Source: Caulochytrium protostelioides (Eukaryota; Chytridiomycota; Caulochytriomycetes; Caulochytriales; Caulochytriaceae). Taken from it: a stretch of 64,000 bases of DNA. The notes beneath the pieces are model-generated. The model saw nothing but the letters and a program-made list of their open reading frames with translations. It ran no database searches and was not told the DNA's origin. The position numbers and the translations under genes are program-made. The stretch's first letter is position 1; the number at the start of each line of letters is the position of its first letter. Positions 10,246-21,445 of the stretch are shown one piece after another. The stretch lies in contig ML014160.1 of assembly GCA_003615045.1 (NCBI GenBank), forward strand, positions 1 to 64,000. Reading direction: 5' to 3'.

Positions 10246-11262
10246 GGCGGCGCGGCTTACCCCATGCACCGCGCGCCGTCGCCCGCGGGACCGTCGTTGC
10301 TCGCTCTACCAAAGGCGGGACGGCCGCGGGGAAAATTGGGCAGATCCCGATGTCGTTCTGCGCCGTCGTGACGGACGGTCGCCGCAGCCAGTCGAGTGAT
10401 TGAGGAGAGCGGGATGGCGGTCGAGTCACAGGGTGCAATGGGCTAATCGGCGGCGCCCGTGGTCGAGGAGGCTCGAATGTCGGCTAGGAAGAGGTCGAGG
10501 AGAGGTATTGCTGTCGAACCAGGAGTAAGGTTTACTGAGTGCCGGTCACGGCCTTGCCGCCGGCTCTCACAGAGCGAGTGCAGACCCGCGTGAACTGGCT
10601 CGGATCGTCTTCCAGCGTACTTAGCGAGTGCGCGGATGGGATCAACGCTGGTATCCCCACCCCCTCGCTCGTCGCGGTGCCAGTCTGACCACCGAGTATG
10701 CGCGACATGGCATTGTGGGTGCGACGATCAGCGTGCAGGGAGCGTGACCGGAGGCTCCTGAACAAGCGATTTGCGTCGGTGAAAGGCGGCGGGCTGGTCG
10801 GAACGGACTTGCAGACCCCTGCGTCGCCCGGTGGCCTTCAGGGGTGGCGCAGGCGCTGGGGGCTACCTTGCTATCGCTTTCCAGCTTTCTCACTTTCGCG
10901 TGCCGTGGCGCACGGGCCCTGGACGGCAACGACGCCACACGGACGTTGCTGCGGCCTGAAGCCTTGTTTGAGGCTCGAGCGTTTCGGAGCCGCCGAATAC
11001 GGGCATTCCACTCATCGGAAGCCGCCGCCAGGGCAGGCAGGCGGGCTGCACGCGCATGCATAGCACGCGTGTTCGAAGGCTACAGCCCAAAAAGAAAAAA
11101 AAAATGGGGAGAATCGCCCGCCACCATCCGTCCTGTCCATCAAGTCAACCATGTCACGAGGTTGATGGTCCAAAAAGTCTGTTACGAATTCCATCAGAGA
11201 GAGAGAGAGTATGCAGATGCATATGCGAAGGGGGGCGATGGACGCCAAAGGTGCGTCGTGGC
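10246..11262. other. Intergenic region upstream of the ERT1-like gene
   Basis: About 1 kb separates the ERT1-like start from the receptor gene's stop. Open frames here are short and overlapping on both strands. There is an A-rich stretch near 11088-11106 and a GA dinucleotide run near 11195-11210. I see no gene; the length fits a regulatory region for the transcription factor. Confidence 0.5.
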
Positions 11263-14200
11263 TTAGCCCTGGGAGGTTGGACTGCCGTGAGGCGATCCGT
11301 GGGTGTCGCTGCTATCGCTGTCGCTCGACGCCGGTCCCGGATGGCTCTGCGCGAGGGGCGAGCCGGCCGACGACGCCGCCGAGGAGGCCGCTGTCTCGCG
11401 GCTCATGTGGCGGTCGCGCATCAGTGCCGCGCGCAGCAGCGGACTCGCCTGACTGCCGCTGAGGCGCTGCGTGGGGGCCGGCTGTCCGTGGGCCTGCCCA
11501 TTGTGCGGCGAGAGCGCCGTCGGCGACGGCGGCGACATCGATCCGAGCGACCCGTACGACGACGCCGACGACGCCGACGACCGGTTACCCGTCGTCGAGC
11601 TGAGATACTTCTGGTACTCGGTCGGCGCCGCCGAGATGCGTGGATACCCGAGCGCCGAGTCGGCCACGGACGGCACCAGCGGACGGAACGTGGGCGACGG
11701 CGCGGCGCGGTGTGGCGTGGGCGCCGCCATGACCTGCGCCATAGCCGCGCCGCTGCTGTCCTGGCGGCTCGAGACCGGCGGCGGTGGCGTCGGGCCGCCA
11801 TACACGGCGGCGGCGTCGACGCCGGGGCCGTACGCGCCATTCATGTCCACGGTGTGCGACGACATGACGGAGTCCGAGTCAGACTGGAGCTCGCTGTTCC
11901 CCGTATACGGGCTCGCGAGGCCGATGCCTGTATCCGAGAAGGAGAGCGAGGACCCCATCGGCTGCAGCGTGGCGATCTCGGGAATGGACGGGGCGGTGCT
12001 CCACTCGCCGAGCCGCGTCTGCGTCGGCAACATCGGCAGGTTGCTGTACGCGCCCTGGAGGCTGGGCGGCGTGATGATGTTCGACAGTGTCGGCGCGGCG
12101 CGGCTGCCAGTGCCAGTGCTGATGCGGACGCGGCGGCTGCCGGCGACGCCGCTGGAGCGGCTCCACGCGGCGTAGCCGGGCGGTGCGGAGGCGACGTCGC
12201 TGACGGCGATGCCGAGATGCATCCCGGCACGGGTGCCCGCGCGCTCCCAGACGCCCGCGGCGGCCTGGGCGTTCTGAGTGATCTGGTGCTGCGGCACGGC
12301 GAGCTGGCGGTTCGGATGGACGGCCGAGCGGGCGGCATCGTTGTTCGCGTCGCGCAGCAGCACCGCGAGGTCGTCGAACGGCGTGCGCGTCGCGCTCTGC
12401 ATGGTGAGGCTCCCGACAGGGGTTAGCAGCGTCGCGGTCCAGTAGACCGACGTCGTCGACGTCGTTGAGACCGAGTGGCGGCTTGCGCTGCCGGTGCCGG
12501 TGCCGGTGCCCCAGAGCGGCGCGAGCATCATCTCGCCGCCGCCCATCTGGATCGCTGTGAGTAGCGACCCGCGCAGTGGCGCGCTGAAGAAGACGGCACC
12601 CGTCGTCGGCCGCACGGCACCGGCTGCGTCGGCCGCGTCTTCGTCGACGGCGTCAAAGAACGCAATGCTGTTGACGCTCGGCGCCACGACCATCTGCTGC
12701 GTGCGCCAGCGCGCCATGAGGTGCATGGCGAAGGGGTTGAGCCGGGCCTGCGGCACGACTGCCGGCGCGTTGGCGGTGGTGAGGTCCGCGTCGGCCGGGA
12801 GGCGGCCGCGCGCGCGGCGGCACAGCACCGTCGCGTACAAGATGTGGCTCGCTTGCAGCATGTACGGGTTGTTGCTGTCGTAGAGGTCGGCATCGCCGCT
12901 CGCGTCGCTCGATACCGACGCGCGCTGCGAGGGGCGGCCCTGGGAGTCGACGAGGTGGTCGCGCTCAGACAGGCTGCCGCCCTCCTCCGCGTCGTAGGTT
13001 GAGGCCATCTCGACGAACGCGAGGAACATATGCTTCCACTTGTTCCATCCGCGGTACTCGGGGTCGTCGCGGCCCCCGGCGCCTTTCTGGCGGCGGCGTT
13101 CCCGCGAGCGGAGCCGTGCGTCAACGATCAAAGCAAGCACCTTCGGGCCGCAGACGATCAGCAGGATGACGAGCGCCGCGGCAAGGTAGGTGATGGCCGT
13201 GATCGTAAAGGTCGCCGTCGTCCCGAGCCCGGCCGCGCGCTGCGTGGTGGCGGTGCTGGACGAGTTGGCGCCGGTGAGCAGGAGCAGCGGCAGGCAGATC
13301 ACACTGAGGACAGTGAGGAACGCGACGGCATAGACGATGAGGGTCGTTTCCTGGAAGGGCGACGCCCACGCGAGGATCCATGCGGAGGCGCCCTTGAGGT
13401 GCTGCATACGGCCGACTTTCCCGGCTTGTGCTTGTAGGCTATTGTCGAGCAGCCCCGGCGGTGTGAGCGCGCGGTTGCGCAGCGCGACAAAGAGCGACAG
13501 GCCGGCAAGCAGGACGTTGTAGGCAATCGTCGTGCTCAGCATGGCCGTCTGGATCGTCTCGGACGGGCTCCGGCAGGTCCACTCGAGGTTGAGCACCGAG
13601 TAGTCCCATCGCGGCGAGCTGAGTCCCGTCCAGAGCCCGGCAAGCAGCAATTCGACGCCGATGACGGGCATCAGCACCAACAGCGTGCCGCGGTTGATGC
13701 CCGGTACGCCCTTGCGGAGCAGGTGCTTCGTCAGGTAGCGGTTCTGCAGAACGCGGTAGACCCGGTACTCCTTGGAGAGGAAGGCGCCAAACAGCAGGCC
13801 GAGCGCGACCAGCGTCATCCACATGCGCAGCGTGCAGACGACGACGGTGGTGTCGCTGACATCGACGCGCGTCAAGTCGATGGTGGCCACGTCGAGGTGG
13901 CCCAGCGAGTGGCGCGGGGCTGGGCGGATCGAGAGGGTCATGACGACGCCGGCCGCGAGCAAGCAGCCGCCGAGGATCATTTGCATCGCGGCATGGTGCG
14001 CCGCGCGGACGATGCGGTGGTTGCGCGCCACGACAAAGATGAGCATGGTCAGGACGGCGAGGCCGCCCACCAGCGCGGCAAGCACCATGAAAATGATGCC
14101 CTGGGCCGAGTTCAGCGGCACGAAGCCGCGGTTCCAGCGGTGAACGGCGCTGTCCTCGAGCGACATGTCGGCCTGGTCGACGCCCTGGAGGTTAAACGAG

Positions 14201-16554
14201 GTCGCGTCGCGGACGATGGCCGAGAAGTGCGTGACGTGGCTGACGGCCAGGTCGGGCGCCGAGGCCCACAGGTAGATGTCGATGGCGCCGCTGCGGTCGG
14301 CGGGCTGGAGGACGAGGTCGGTGGCGTTGGCCGAGGCGTCACCGCCGGAGGAGGACGCGGTGGCGTTGCCGCTGACCGAGCTGTCGGACCACGGCTGGAT
14401 CTGCAGGATTGACCCACTCTCGATCGGCGTCCCGAAGGGTTCCGTGCTGTTCACGGCCTTCTTGGCCACCGCGTCCGCGGCCCACCATGACGGCCGTGCC
14501 GTGCGCGGGTCCTCACCAACGCTGAACCGGATTGCGGGAACAATGTCGGATTCGGCTCCGGCGAGATTAGCGACCTCGAACTGTATGCTCGACAACACCT
14601 TACGCTTGTCGCTCGCGTGCGGCGCCAGGTCGACGTCGAGATAGGTCGAGTACTTGACGTTGACGCCGACCGGCGGCGTCACGTTCCAGTAAGCGAGCGC
14701 CGCGTCGGCCTGGACGGGCGCCAGGATGGTGCGGATCGCCGCATTTTCCTGCGCGAGTGTGACGCTCACGGGCGGGTCATACGACAACATCGCCGTCAAA
14801 GCGTTCGTGGCCATGTTGGCGATCGCGGCATCGCCGTACGCGTCGAGAAACGCGATGCGCTTCGAGGCCGAGGAGAGGATGACATAGTCGAGAAAGTTCG
14901 CGGTGCTCGGGAGTCCCGTCTGGGTGCGGACATACTCGAAGGCCTGCTTGCTGTAAATGGGGTCGTCCGAAAGCAGTGCAAAGAGCAGCGTGTCACGGTC
15001 CTTGGCGAACGGCGAGTCGGCCGGATCCTTGACCGTCTGGACAAGTTTCTCGAGCGCAACTGGTGGGATCAGCCCGGCCTCCCAGTTGGACTGGACGGCC
15101 TCGGGGCCCGTGAGCGTCGCGAGAGCGCGCTTGGCCTTGGTGAGGTCCTTCGCGAGCGCCACGACACTGAACGCGACCGACGACGTGCTCTCGACGATAG
15201 GAATGGGGAACTGGCTCGCGGCCGCAACGTCCGTATCCTGGGGCTTGGCGTCGCGCGACGCCAGGTAGGTGTCGTAGTCGACGGCCGCATCGACGAGATG
15301 GCCGTTGAGGATGTCGATGACAAGCAGGTCGTGTGGTTCGATAATCGGCACGCGGAAGCGCGGCGTGCTGCCTGCAATCTTGGTCCACGGGATCGACTCG
15401 TCGTTCGAGAGATGCGTGGGTAGCGACGGATCGTCGATGTTCTCATAGGGCTCGACGAGCCACCCGGGCGCGAGAAGCATGCCCACGCGGCCCTGGGCGA
15501 ACGAGCCCGTCTTGACGTAGTCATAGAACGTCTCGCTACGGTCGTCCGCAGTCCCGAAGTATCCTCGGCGCTGCATGAAACGAAAGAGGCGCACGATCGC
15601 AACGACCTTCGGGTGTTCCCAGGTCATGGGCGCGTCGGGCGCCGTCGTGTTGTAAGGGCCGGGCCCTGTAGCGGCGAGGTCGCGGAATCCCTTCCCCGAG
15701 AGGAGATCGACGTAGCCGTCGTCACCGTAGACGCGGGTCCAGAGCGCCGTGAACCAGTACTGCGACGTGAAGAAGGACCACTTCTCGCCGTGCGGAGTGA
15801 TGGCGATCTGCTCGGCGCGCCACTGCGCGCCCGCGGTCGCCGGAGCCTCACTCTGCGGCGTGATTCCGATCGGCATGCCCAGCGGGATATAGCCGGCTTC
15901 TTTCAGCGCCTCGCAGACGCGGAGAAACTCGTTCCACGTGCGCGGCACTGTCAGATGGAGCTCCGCAAAGATGGATGGCTGGTAGTGGACGCTGTGCGAG
16001 TAAGCCGTGAACGGCAAGCAGTAGGTCATGTTGTCATACTGACACTCCGGATACGAGGTGTCGCCAGCGACGTCCGCGAGATCCGCATAGACGCCGGCCT
16101 TCATGTAGGGCTCGTTCTTAGCCTTGCTAGGCTGCGACTCCAGCAGGTCCGGACCGTCCTGGAAGAGATCGAAGGCATTCTGTCGCTGCGCTTGGGTGCC
16201 GTCGGCGATTTTGGTGTTGGCCTCAATCAGCTTCCAGCGCTGCTCGGCCTCCAGGACATTGACCTGGCTCAGGAACTGACTCTGCAGCCAGACATGGTTG
16301 GGGTCCTCCGCGAGCGGCGACAGCAGCTTTCGCGTCAACTTACGGACTTGACTCTTGCAGAGGCCCGAGCAACTATACTCGAGCACGGCATCTTGCGCCT
16401 GAGCGACCTGGACGTGGCCGACGAGGGCTACGATCACGCTGCACAGAGCGAGCCAGACCCAGCCCAGGGTGCGTGCCGAGGGCACGGCGCGCAAGGCAGG
16501 CCGCCTCGGGCGACCCGCCACGGGCGGCCCACCGAGCGGCATGGCAACATGCAT
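11263..16554 (-). CDS. Class C (GABA-B-like) GPCR with bacterial-type solute-binding ectodomain
   Basis: This 1763-residue receptor has four parts. A signal peptide is visible near residues 28-55 (hydrophobic WVWLALCSVIVALVG then AQAQD). Residues ~55-610 resemble a periplasmic ABC-type sugar-binding protein: YCLPFTAYSHSVHYQPSIF, PRTWNEFLRVCEALKEAGYI and FAQGRVGMLLAPGW are typical of the extracellular solute-binding family. A beta-rich linker follows. Residues ~815-1150 hold seven hydrophobic segments in a GABA-B-like arrangement, with the loop KEYRVYRVLQNRYL after TM3 and the conserved WTCRSPSETIQ segment. The last ~600 residues are a Ser/Thr/Pro-rich cytoplasmic tail. ATGs lie at 16554 and 16542; I use the first. 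It probably senses an extracellular sugar or similar ligand; ligand and G protein are unknown. Confidence 0.85.
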   Translation of the reverse strand: MHVAMPLGGPPVAGRPRRPALRAVPSARTLGWVWLALCSVIVALVGHVQVAQAQDAVLEYSCSGLCKSQVRKLTRKLLSPLAEDPNHVWLQSQFLSQVNVLEAEQRWKLIEANTKIADGTQAQRQNAFDLFQDGPDLLESQPSKAKNEPYMKAGVYADLADVAGDTSYPECQYDNMTYCLPFTAYSHSVHYQPSIFAELHLTVPRTWNEFLRVCEALKEAGYIPLGMPIGITPQSEAPATAGAQWRAEQIAITPHGEKWSFFTSQYWFTALWTRVYGDDGYVDLLSGKGFRDLAATGPGPYNTTAPDAPMTWEHPKVVAIVRLFRFMQRRGYFGTADDRSETFYDYVKTGSFAQGRVGMLLAPGWLVEPYENIDDPSLPTHLSNDESIPWTKIAGSTPRFRVPIIEPHDLLVIDILNGHLVDAAVDYDTYLASRDAKPQDTDVAAASQFPIPIVESTSSVAFSVVALAKDLTKAKRALATLTGPEAVQSNWEAGLIPPVALEKLVQTVKDPADSPFAKDRDTLLFALLSDDPIYSKQAFEYVRTQTGLPSTANFLDYVILSSASKRIAFLDAYGDAAIANMATNALTAMLSYDPPVSVTLAQENAAIRTILAPVQADAALAYWNVTPPVGVNVKYSTYLDVDLAPHASDKRKVLSSIQFEVANLAGAESDIVPAIRFSVGEDPRTARPSWWAADAVAKKAVNSTEPFGTPIESGSILQIQPWSDSSVSGNATASSSGGDASANATDLVLQPADRSGAIDIYLWASAPDLAVSHVTHFSAIVRDATSFNLQGVDQADMSLEDSAVHRWNRGFVPLNSAQGIIFMVLAALVGGLAVLTMLIFVVARNHRIVRAAHHAAMQMILGGCLLAAGVVMTLSIRPAPRHSLGHLDVATIDLTRVDVSDTTVVVCTLRMWMTLVALGLLFGAFLSKEYRVYRVLQNRYLTKHLLRKGVPGINRGTLLVLMPVIGVELLLAGLWTGLSSPRWDYSVLNLEWTCRSPSETIQTAMLSTTIAYNVLLAGLSLFVALRNRALTPPGLLDNSLQAQAGKVGRMQHLKGASAWILAWASPFQETTLIVYAVAFLTVLSVICLPLLLLTGANSSSTATTQRAAGLGTTATFTITAITYLAAALVILLIVCGPKVLALIVDARLRSRERRRQKGAGGRDDPEYRGWNKWKHMFLAFVEMASTYDAEEGGSLSERDHLVDSQGRPSQRASVSSDASGDADLYDSNNPYMLQASHILYATVLCRRARGRLPADADLTTANAPAVVPQARLNPFAMHLMARWRTQQMVVAPSVNSIAFFDAVDEDAADAAGAVRPTTGAVFFSAPLRGSLLTAIQMGGGEMMLAPLWGTGTGTGSASRHSVSTTSTTSVYWTATLLTPVGSLTMQSATRTPFDDLAVLLRDANNDAARSAVHPNRQLAVPQHQITQNAQAAAGVWERAGTRAGMHLGIAVSDVASAPPGYAAWSRSSGVAGSRRVRISTGTGSRAAPTLSNIITPPSLQGAYSNLPMLPTQTRLGEWSTAPSIPEIATLQPMGSSLSFSDTGIGLASPYTGNSELQSDSDSVMSSHTVDMNGAYGPGVDAAAVYGGPTPPPPVSSRQDSSGAAMAQVMAAPTPHRAAPSPTFRPLVPSVADSALGYPRISAAPTEYQKYLSSTTGNRSSASSASSYGSLGSMSPPSPTALSPHNGQAHGQPAPTQRLSGSQASPLLRAALMRDRHMSRETAASSAASSAGSPLAQSHPGPASSDSDSSDTHGSPHGSPTSQG

Positions 16555-19099
16555 GTTCGAAGCGATCCAGCGCTGAGCTAGCCACACGAAATTCACCCTC
16601 GTGTGTGGGACGGGGAACGGATCCAGGGAACAAAGGGCCGCGATCCAGGAATTGCTGAAGGCAGCACACTTCCTGGCAGATGCGGCGTCAATGCGAAGCG
16701 GGAAAAGGGGACGGGCGAGGCGGGGCGGCGTTTCGAGTTACAGGGGACCGTCGCAGCACGTGCTTTTCGAAGGCGCATGAAGCAGATGGCAGTCCGATGC
16801 CCCCGGGGCCTGTGGGTGCCGTGGGTGCCGTGGGTGCCGTGGGTGCCGTGGGTGCCGTGGGATATCGGAGACCGGATGTGGAAGGATGGATCGAGGCATC
16901 CGCTGATGACGTTGATGAAGGCTCATGAGCCTCGTTCTTCAACACGATCCCGACTCGAGAACGGATCCGTGATCATAGATAATCGTAGATGACGACGATC
17001 ATGTTCCTGCAAAAGACCCTCGAGATGAGTGCCTGGCCATGTATCGGCAGCCACGGGGGTTTTGATGCGCGGTCTTCGAACGCCATGCCGCGTGCGTTGT
17101 CGATATGGCAGCCGGAGTGATGCGCGCGCGTTCTCAGTGCCGACTCGGCTCGGGGCGGGACTCGATACCGGCGTCTGCACGAGCCTCTGTATGGGACGCT
17201 GTGCTGGACGCGGTTGCGGCCGGCACAGTGTCCGATACAGAGGCGTGTGCGACGGCGTTGCCGCCAGCCGTGCGACGTGGCGCGGCGGGCGCCGGCGGGA
17301 GAAACGCATGGCGATCTCCTGTTCCGCAACGCGGCGTCAAAGGCGCGACCAGATCACCAGCCTCGGCCGCCTCGCCTCGCGTATACGGCGGTCTCATGCG
17401 GCTGCACGGCGCCGCACCCGGCTGGCGCGGGGGTCCTGCACCCATCACCTCGGGCGGTCACTCGGACACGGATGCACTGATTCGGTGCTGCACCGTCTGC
17501 CTGAGCGCGCGGCGAGGTCCGAGACGCAAGCGTCCTCGCCACCGCCGCCGTCTCAGTCTGGGCCCCCCCCACGCAAGTCATACTTTCCGGCGCAGAAATG
17601 CCAAAAAAAATTGCAATCTCAATTGGCGTTCATATGGGTGACCACCGGAAATTGGGGGTTGCCCCAGCCGGCTGCCGGCCCATCCCCAACGCCGATGCAC
17701 TCGGCGACCCGGGCATTCGCCACCGTTGTTGATCAGCCGGTGTGTCGAGGCGCCGCGCCTTTCCTGGTGTGAGTGTGCGTGCGTCTCGAGAAAATATGGC
17801 GTCGCCGCTGGCGCACGGCCGTGGGTGCGGGTCCAGACCAGAGAGGGAATCTCGAGACAACAGCGCCCCCGCGCCATCGCCTGCGGACGCACCAGCGTCC
17901 GAGCGATCAGCGTCGCTTCCCGCCGGTGGCGCAGGCGACGGGCGACGGTGCATGCGAAACCCCTTATCCACCCATACGTGCAGAAGCCTTTTCTTCATTT
18001 TTTTTTTCCTCCATCGCACGGGAATCGAGCTGGCGTCACAATCTCCATGCGGTCGATGTCCAGTGCACTTGGCAAGCATGAGCCGATCCCGAGTGACACC
18101 GGCTGCGCCATCGGTCATGGCATCTGTCCCAGAGTCCCGCGTCGCGGCATGCCTCATGCTTGTTCTCCATGCAACTCGCCTCGCTCGGATGTGTCGGCCT
18201 GTCCGGATCGCCCTAACGCAGCAAGGCCATGCCACTCCGGGCATCGCGTCGCTCCGCACTTGATGTACGCGGCCGCCCTGCATGAGCCTTCGAGCTGAGT
18301 GGGAATTCACAACGGCTGGGTCACCTTGCACTTGCGTGCCTTTCCCGGCCACGCCACAGAGGACGGATCGTGGACTGACGCGCCCATCGTGCGCATCAAC
18401 CGCAAGGCATCGTCATTGATCGTCGTTCGGCTCAGGGCTGACCAAGGGCAGATCCTATCATGTCGACGTCTGCGCTTCGAATGGACGCGTATGCTTTTGC
18501 GCCTCGGCGTGACTCGGCGTGACTCGGCGGGCGTCGATCACTCCGTCACAGGAGGCTCGTCGCGTGGGGGGTCGCGTCGAGACGGCCAGCATGCGCCGCC
18601 GGGACCGGCTGCGCCCCCCGGCCGCGCCTCCAGCAGCACCGCTCCGCCCCAGTGCCGACGTCTCGCCTCCCGATCGCGGGCAGTCGCGCTGTGATCGGCG
18701 GCCGTGAGTTCTTGCTCCGGAGAACGAAGCCAAGAAGGCTTAGCGGTGCTGTGGGGTCATTCGGTCCGTCGGCGCTCCTACCCGCTCACGCCACCGCTCA
18801 CGCCTCTGCATCCTCATCCGCGTCGGCATCGGCATCGGCGTCGGCATCGACATTGGCGGTGGCGTCACCATGACCGCTAGTATGGCGCGGATGATGATGA
18901 GGTAGAGGCGGCGTCCGCGCACGACGGCGCAGGCACGTGCGGCGCATCACGTCTCGGATCTCGTGGGACACGGCCGTGGCTCGCGTGGCCGTGGCGCCGG
19001 TGCACGTGGGTGGCGGCGTGGCGACGGCTCGAGACTCACCCCGCCGCCGCCATCGAGGCATCATTGACTTGCTTGCTCGATCTTTGCGAGACGGCCGCC
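16555..19099. other. Long divergent intergenic region, no firm gene
   Basis: This 2.5-kb stretch lies between the divergent receptor and coiled-coil genes. Several overlapping frames of 100-250 codons exist on both strands, all Arg/Pro/Ala-rich as expected by chance in GC-rich DNA. A T-rich tract lies near 17995-18010. I cannot support a gene here, although a small spliced gene could be hidden. Confidence 0.45.
16812..16860. repeat. 9-bp minisatellite, GTGGGTGCC
   Basis: The unit GTGGGTGCC is repeated about five times without interruption. It lies just upstream of the receptor gene's start region and has no coding context. Confidence 0.9.
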
Positions 19100-20230
19100 A
19101 TGACCGTCTCACCGCCGCAACCGCACGACCGCGCATCGATGCGACCGTCCGTCCACCGTGGCCGCGGCCACGACGGCCTCGCGTCGCCACCTCCAAGTCA
19201 GCCGCTCGCTGCGACCGCCGCCGCCGCAGCCGCCGCCGCTGCTGCTGCTGCTGCCGCGCCGTCGTGGCATCGATCCCACGGTAGCCGGCACATGCGGCAC
19301 ACCGCCGCCGGCGTGCCGCTGCCGGCGCCGGCCTCGGCCGCGACGCTGCAGTCCACGACGACGTCGCTGCTGCACCGCTTCCGGACGCTGGAGACGACGG
19401 AGGCGGCGCTCGCGGCGTCGCTCACGGCGACCGACCGGCGGCTCGTGCAGCTGCGGCGGCTCGCGCGGGCGCTGGCGGCGACGATTGCGCGTGAGGAGGC
19501 GCGCCGCGCGCAGCTCGCGCACGACGCGGCCGTCTGCGCACGCGTTCGGGAGGCCGGCGAGACGGCGTTCGGCGGTCTCGTGGGGCGCTGCGTCGATCTA
19601 CTCGAGGGGCTGAAAGCCGTCGAGCGCGACGTCGATGCCGAGGCCGAGGCCGAGGCCGAGGCCGAGGCCGACGCGGCCCAGCGTCGGCATCGCCGGCGGC
19701 ATCGCCGGCGCCACGACCTGGAGCCCGCCGCCGCCACGGACGCGGACGACACGCGTCGTGGCCGGCCGGCCGACCGCGATCGCAAGGCCGCCCGGGACAA
19801 CGAAGCCGCAGCCGAGCCCGATCGCCGACCCCACGCACCGGCGCCCGCGGCTGCATCGGCAGCGTCGGCATGGACGTCGTCGTTGCGACCGCATGGCGCA
19901 TCACCGCATGGCGAAGCACGACGCGGGATCGCCCACCCGCGGCGCGGGGGCTCGCCGGATGCGGTCGCCTCGCGGTGGGCCTCGCATCCACGGCCGGCCT
20001 CCGCACCCAAAGAAGCGACGTCCCGCCGTGGTGGAGCTGACGCGTCGCGGGAGGCCCCTCGCCTGGCCGAAGGGCGGGTGCGCCCGGAATTTCCGGCAGC
20101 CGAAACGGCGCCGGCGCTCGATGAGCAGGTGGTGCGCGAGATCCAGGCGGTCTTGGATGAAATGACGCCCGCATCGTCGGTCCGGCCAGGGCCCGCGCGA
20201 TCCCCCTCGCCGCCGATACGAGCCAGCTAG
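19100..20230 (+). CDS. Hypothetical coiled-coil protein
   Basis: I do not recognise this 376-residue protein. After an alanine-rich N-terminus, residues ~95-190 form a likely coiled coil: heptad-like leucines in LLHRFRTLETTEAALAAS, RLVQLRRLARALAATIAREE and LVGRCVDLLEGLKAVE. An acidic EAEA repeat then abuts a basic RRHRRRHRRRH stretch. The C-terminal third is Pro/Ala/Arg-rich and disordered, ending with a possible short helix EQVVREIQAVLDEM. The ATG at 19100 is the first in a frame open from 19010. The coiled coil makes chance less likely. It could be a cytoskeletal or scaffold protein, but nothing fixes a function. Its stop faces that of MAM33, 223 bp away. Confidence 0.55.
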   Translation: MTVSPPQPHDRASMRPSVHRGRGHDGLASPPPSQPLAATAAAAAAAAAAAAAAPSWHRSHGSRHMRHTAAGVPLPAPASAATLQSTTTSLLHRFRTLETTEAALAASLTATDRRLVQLRRLARALAATIAREEARRAQLAHDAAVCARVREAGETAFGGLVGRCVDLLEGLKAVERDVDAEAEAEAEAEADAAQRRHRRRHRRRHDLEPAAATDADDTRRGRPADRDRKAARDNEAAAEPDRRPHAPAPAAASAASAWTSSLRPHGASPHGEARRGIAHPRRGGSPDAVASRWASHPRPASAPKEATSRRGGADASREAPRLAEGRVRPEFPAAETAPALDEQVVREIQAVLDEMTPASSVRPGPARSPSPPIRAS

Positions 20231-20453
20231 CCGGACCCAACGAGGCCGAAGATCCTCGACGGGTGGCGGCCGTGATCTCCGCGCCACCTTCCCACAGCGA
20301 CGGCCCATGTCTTTATTAGAGGTCCTCTTGCGGGGCAGATGGCCCCGCAAGACCATGCATTTCTAACGATCTAATAACTATGGGGAGATATATAAAGATT
20401 TCAACTCGGGACTCGGGGGGATCGTCATCCCCGAGAGGCACGTGGCATGCAGC

Positions 20454-21445
20454 TTACTTGGCGACCCAGTCCGAGACGCGCTTGAGCCACTTGGCGTACT
20501 CCTTCTGCTCCTTCTGCTCGATGTAGGCGTTGACGGCGGCCACGAAGCCGGTGTCGACACCGCGCTCCTCGACCCAGTTCTCCCAGATGTCGATGAGGTT
20601 CTCATCGAGCTGGTTGTAGACCGGGCCCGAGTAAGCGCCGCGGCGCTGCCAATCAGCCTCAGCGGTGTCGCCGCCGGCGGTGTTCGGGTAGATGCCCACG
20701 TGCAGGATCTCGTGGTAGTCGCCGTCCATCCCGAGCGTCAGCTCCAGGTGCTCGTTGGAACCCTCCTTCTCGACGGTGACGATGGCCTCCTTGGGGGCGG
20801 GGGCTTCCTCCAACGCCTCGGCGTCGCTCTCCTCGCCCTCCTCATTCTCCTCGAACGCGCCCTCGTTCTCCTCGTAGCGCATGTCGGTATCCACGAGCAC
20901 GGTAATCTTCTCGTTGCCGAACGTGCGCACGAAGGAGACCTCCTTCGACCCGGGCTTGTCGACGACGTCCCAGACGCCCTTGGCCAGGAACTCCTTCACC
21001 AGCGCGGCCTGCGCCTGCACGCGCTCGCTGTCGGGGCTCGACGGGTCGGTCGTCGACGTCTGCTCGTACTCGAACTCACGGCGCAGCGCGTGCTGCAGGT
21101 CCGTGTCGGCTACTCATTGGACAGAAGAAAAGATACCGGGGTGAGTGACATATCATACGCGCATAGAGGTCTTGGGGCCGGCCGACTCATGGCACCATCA
21201 TCTCAAGAGAGACGGGAGCGCGCGAAGCGCAATGTCGCCATGGTGCTGTGCATGCATGATGCGATGCGGTCGCCTCTCGAAACCCGCCCAGGGCAGACAG
21301 AGAGCAGGCAGCGAAGCGTCGGCAACATACTCACACCGCGGCCACGGGCAAGCGCGGAGACCATGAAGGTGCGGGCCGGCTGGAAGGCCGAGACGCCGAC
21401 GGCGCGACGGGCCGACAGGCGGAGAGCATGGGTCACGGCGAGCAT
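20454..21445 (-). CDS. MAM33: Mitochondrial matrix acidic protein Mam33/p32 (two exons)
   Basis: Mam33/p32 is an acidic, doughnut-shaped trimer of the mitochondrial matrix, linked to mitoribosome assembly and translation. Exon 1 (21337-21445) encodes an N-terminal targeting sequence rich in Arg and Ser, starting MLAVTHALRLSARRAVG. Exon 2 (20454-21109) carries the family core: an acidic middle (EENEGAFEENEEGEESD), a YSGPVYNQLDENLID segment and the C-terminal helix region with VEERGVD and YIEQKEQKEYAKWLKRV, which matches the conserved end of p32 proteins. The joined reading frame is 254 residues, close to yeast Mam33 (266). The junction (phase 1) follows from needing both the targeting peptide and the frame of exon 2. 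Confidence 0.87.
21110..21336 (-). other. Intron of MAM33
   Basis: The intron begins GTGTGAGT on the minus strand and ends in AG after a pyrimidine-rich run (TATCTTTTCTTCTGTCC). A shifted donor GTGAGT two bases further on would break the frame with the acceptors seen, so the first GT is preferred. Length is 227 bp. Confidence 0.7.

Noticed and set aside
11056-12426. 456-codon plus-strand frame opposite the receptor tail
   Set aside because: Almost wholly Arg/Gly/Ala; a shadow of the Ser/Pro-rich tail on the minus strand.
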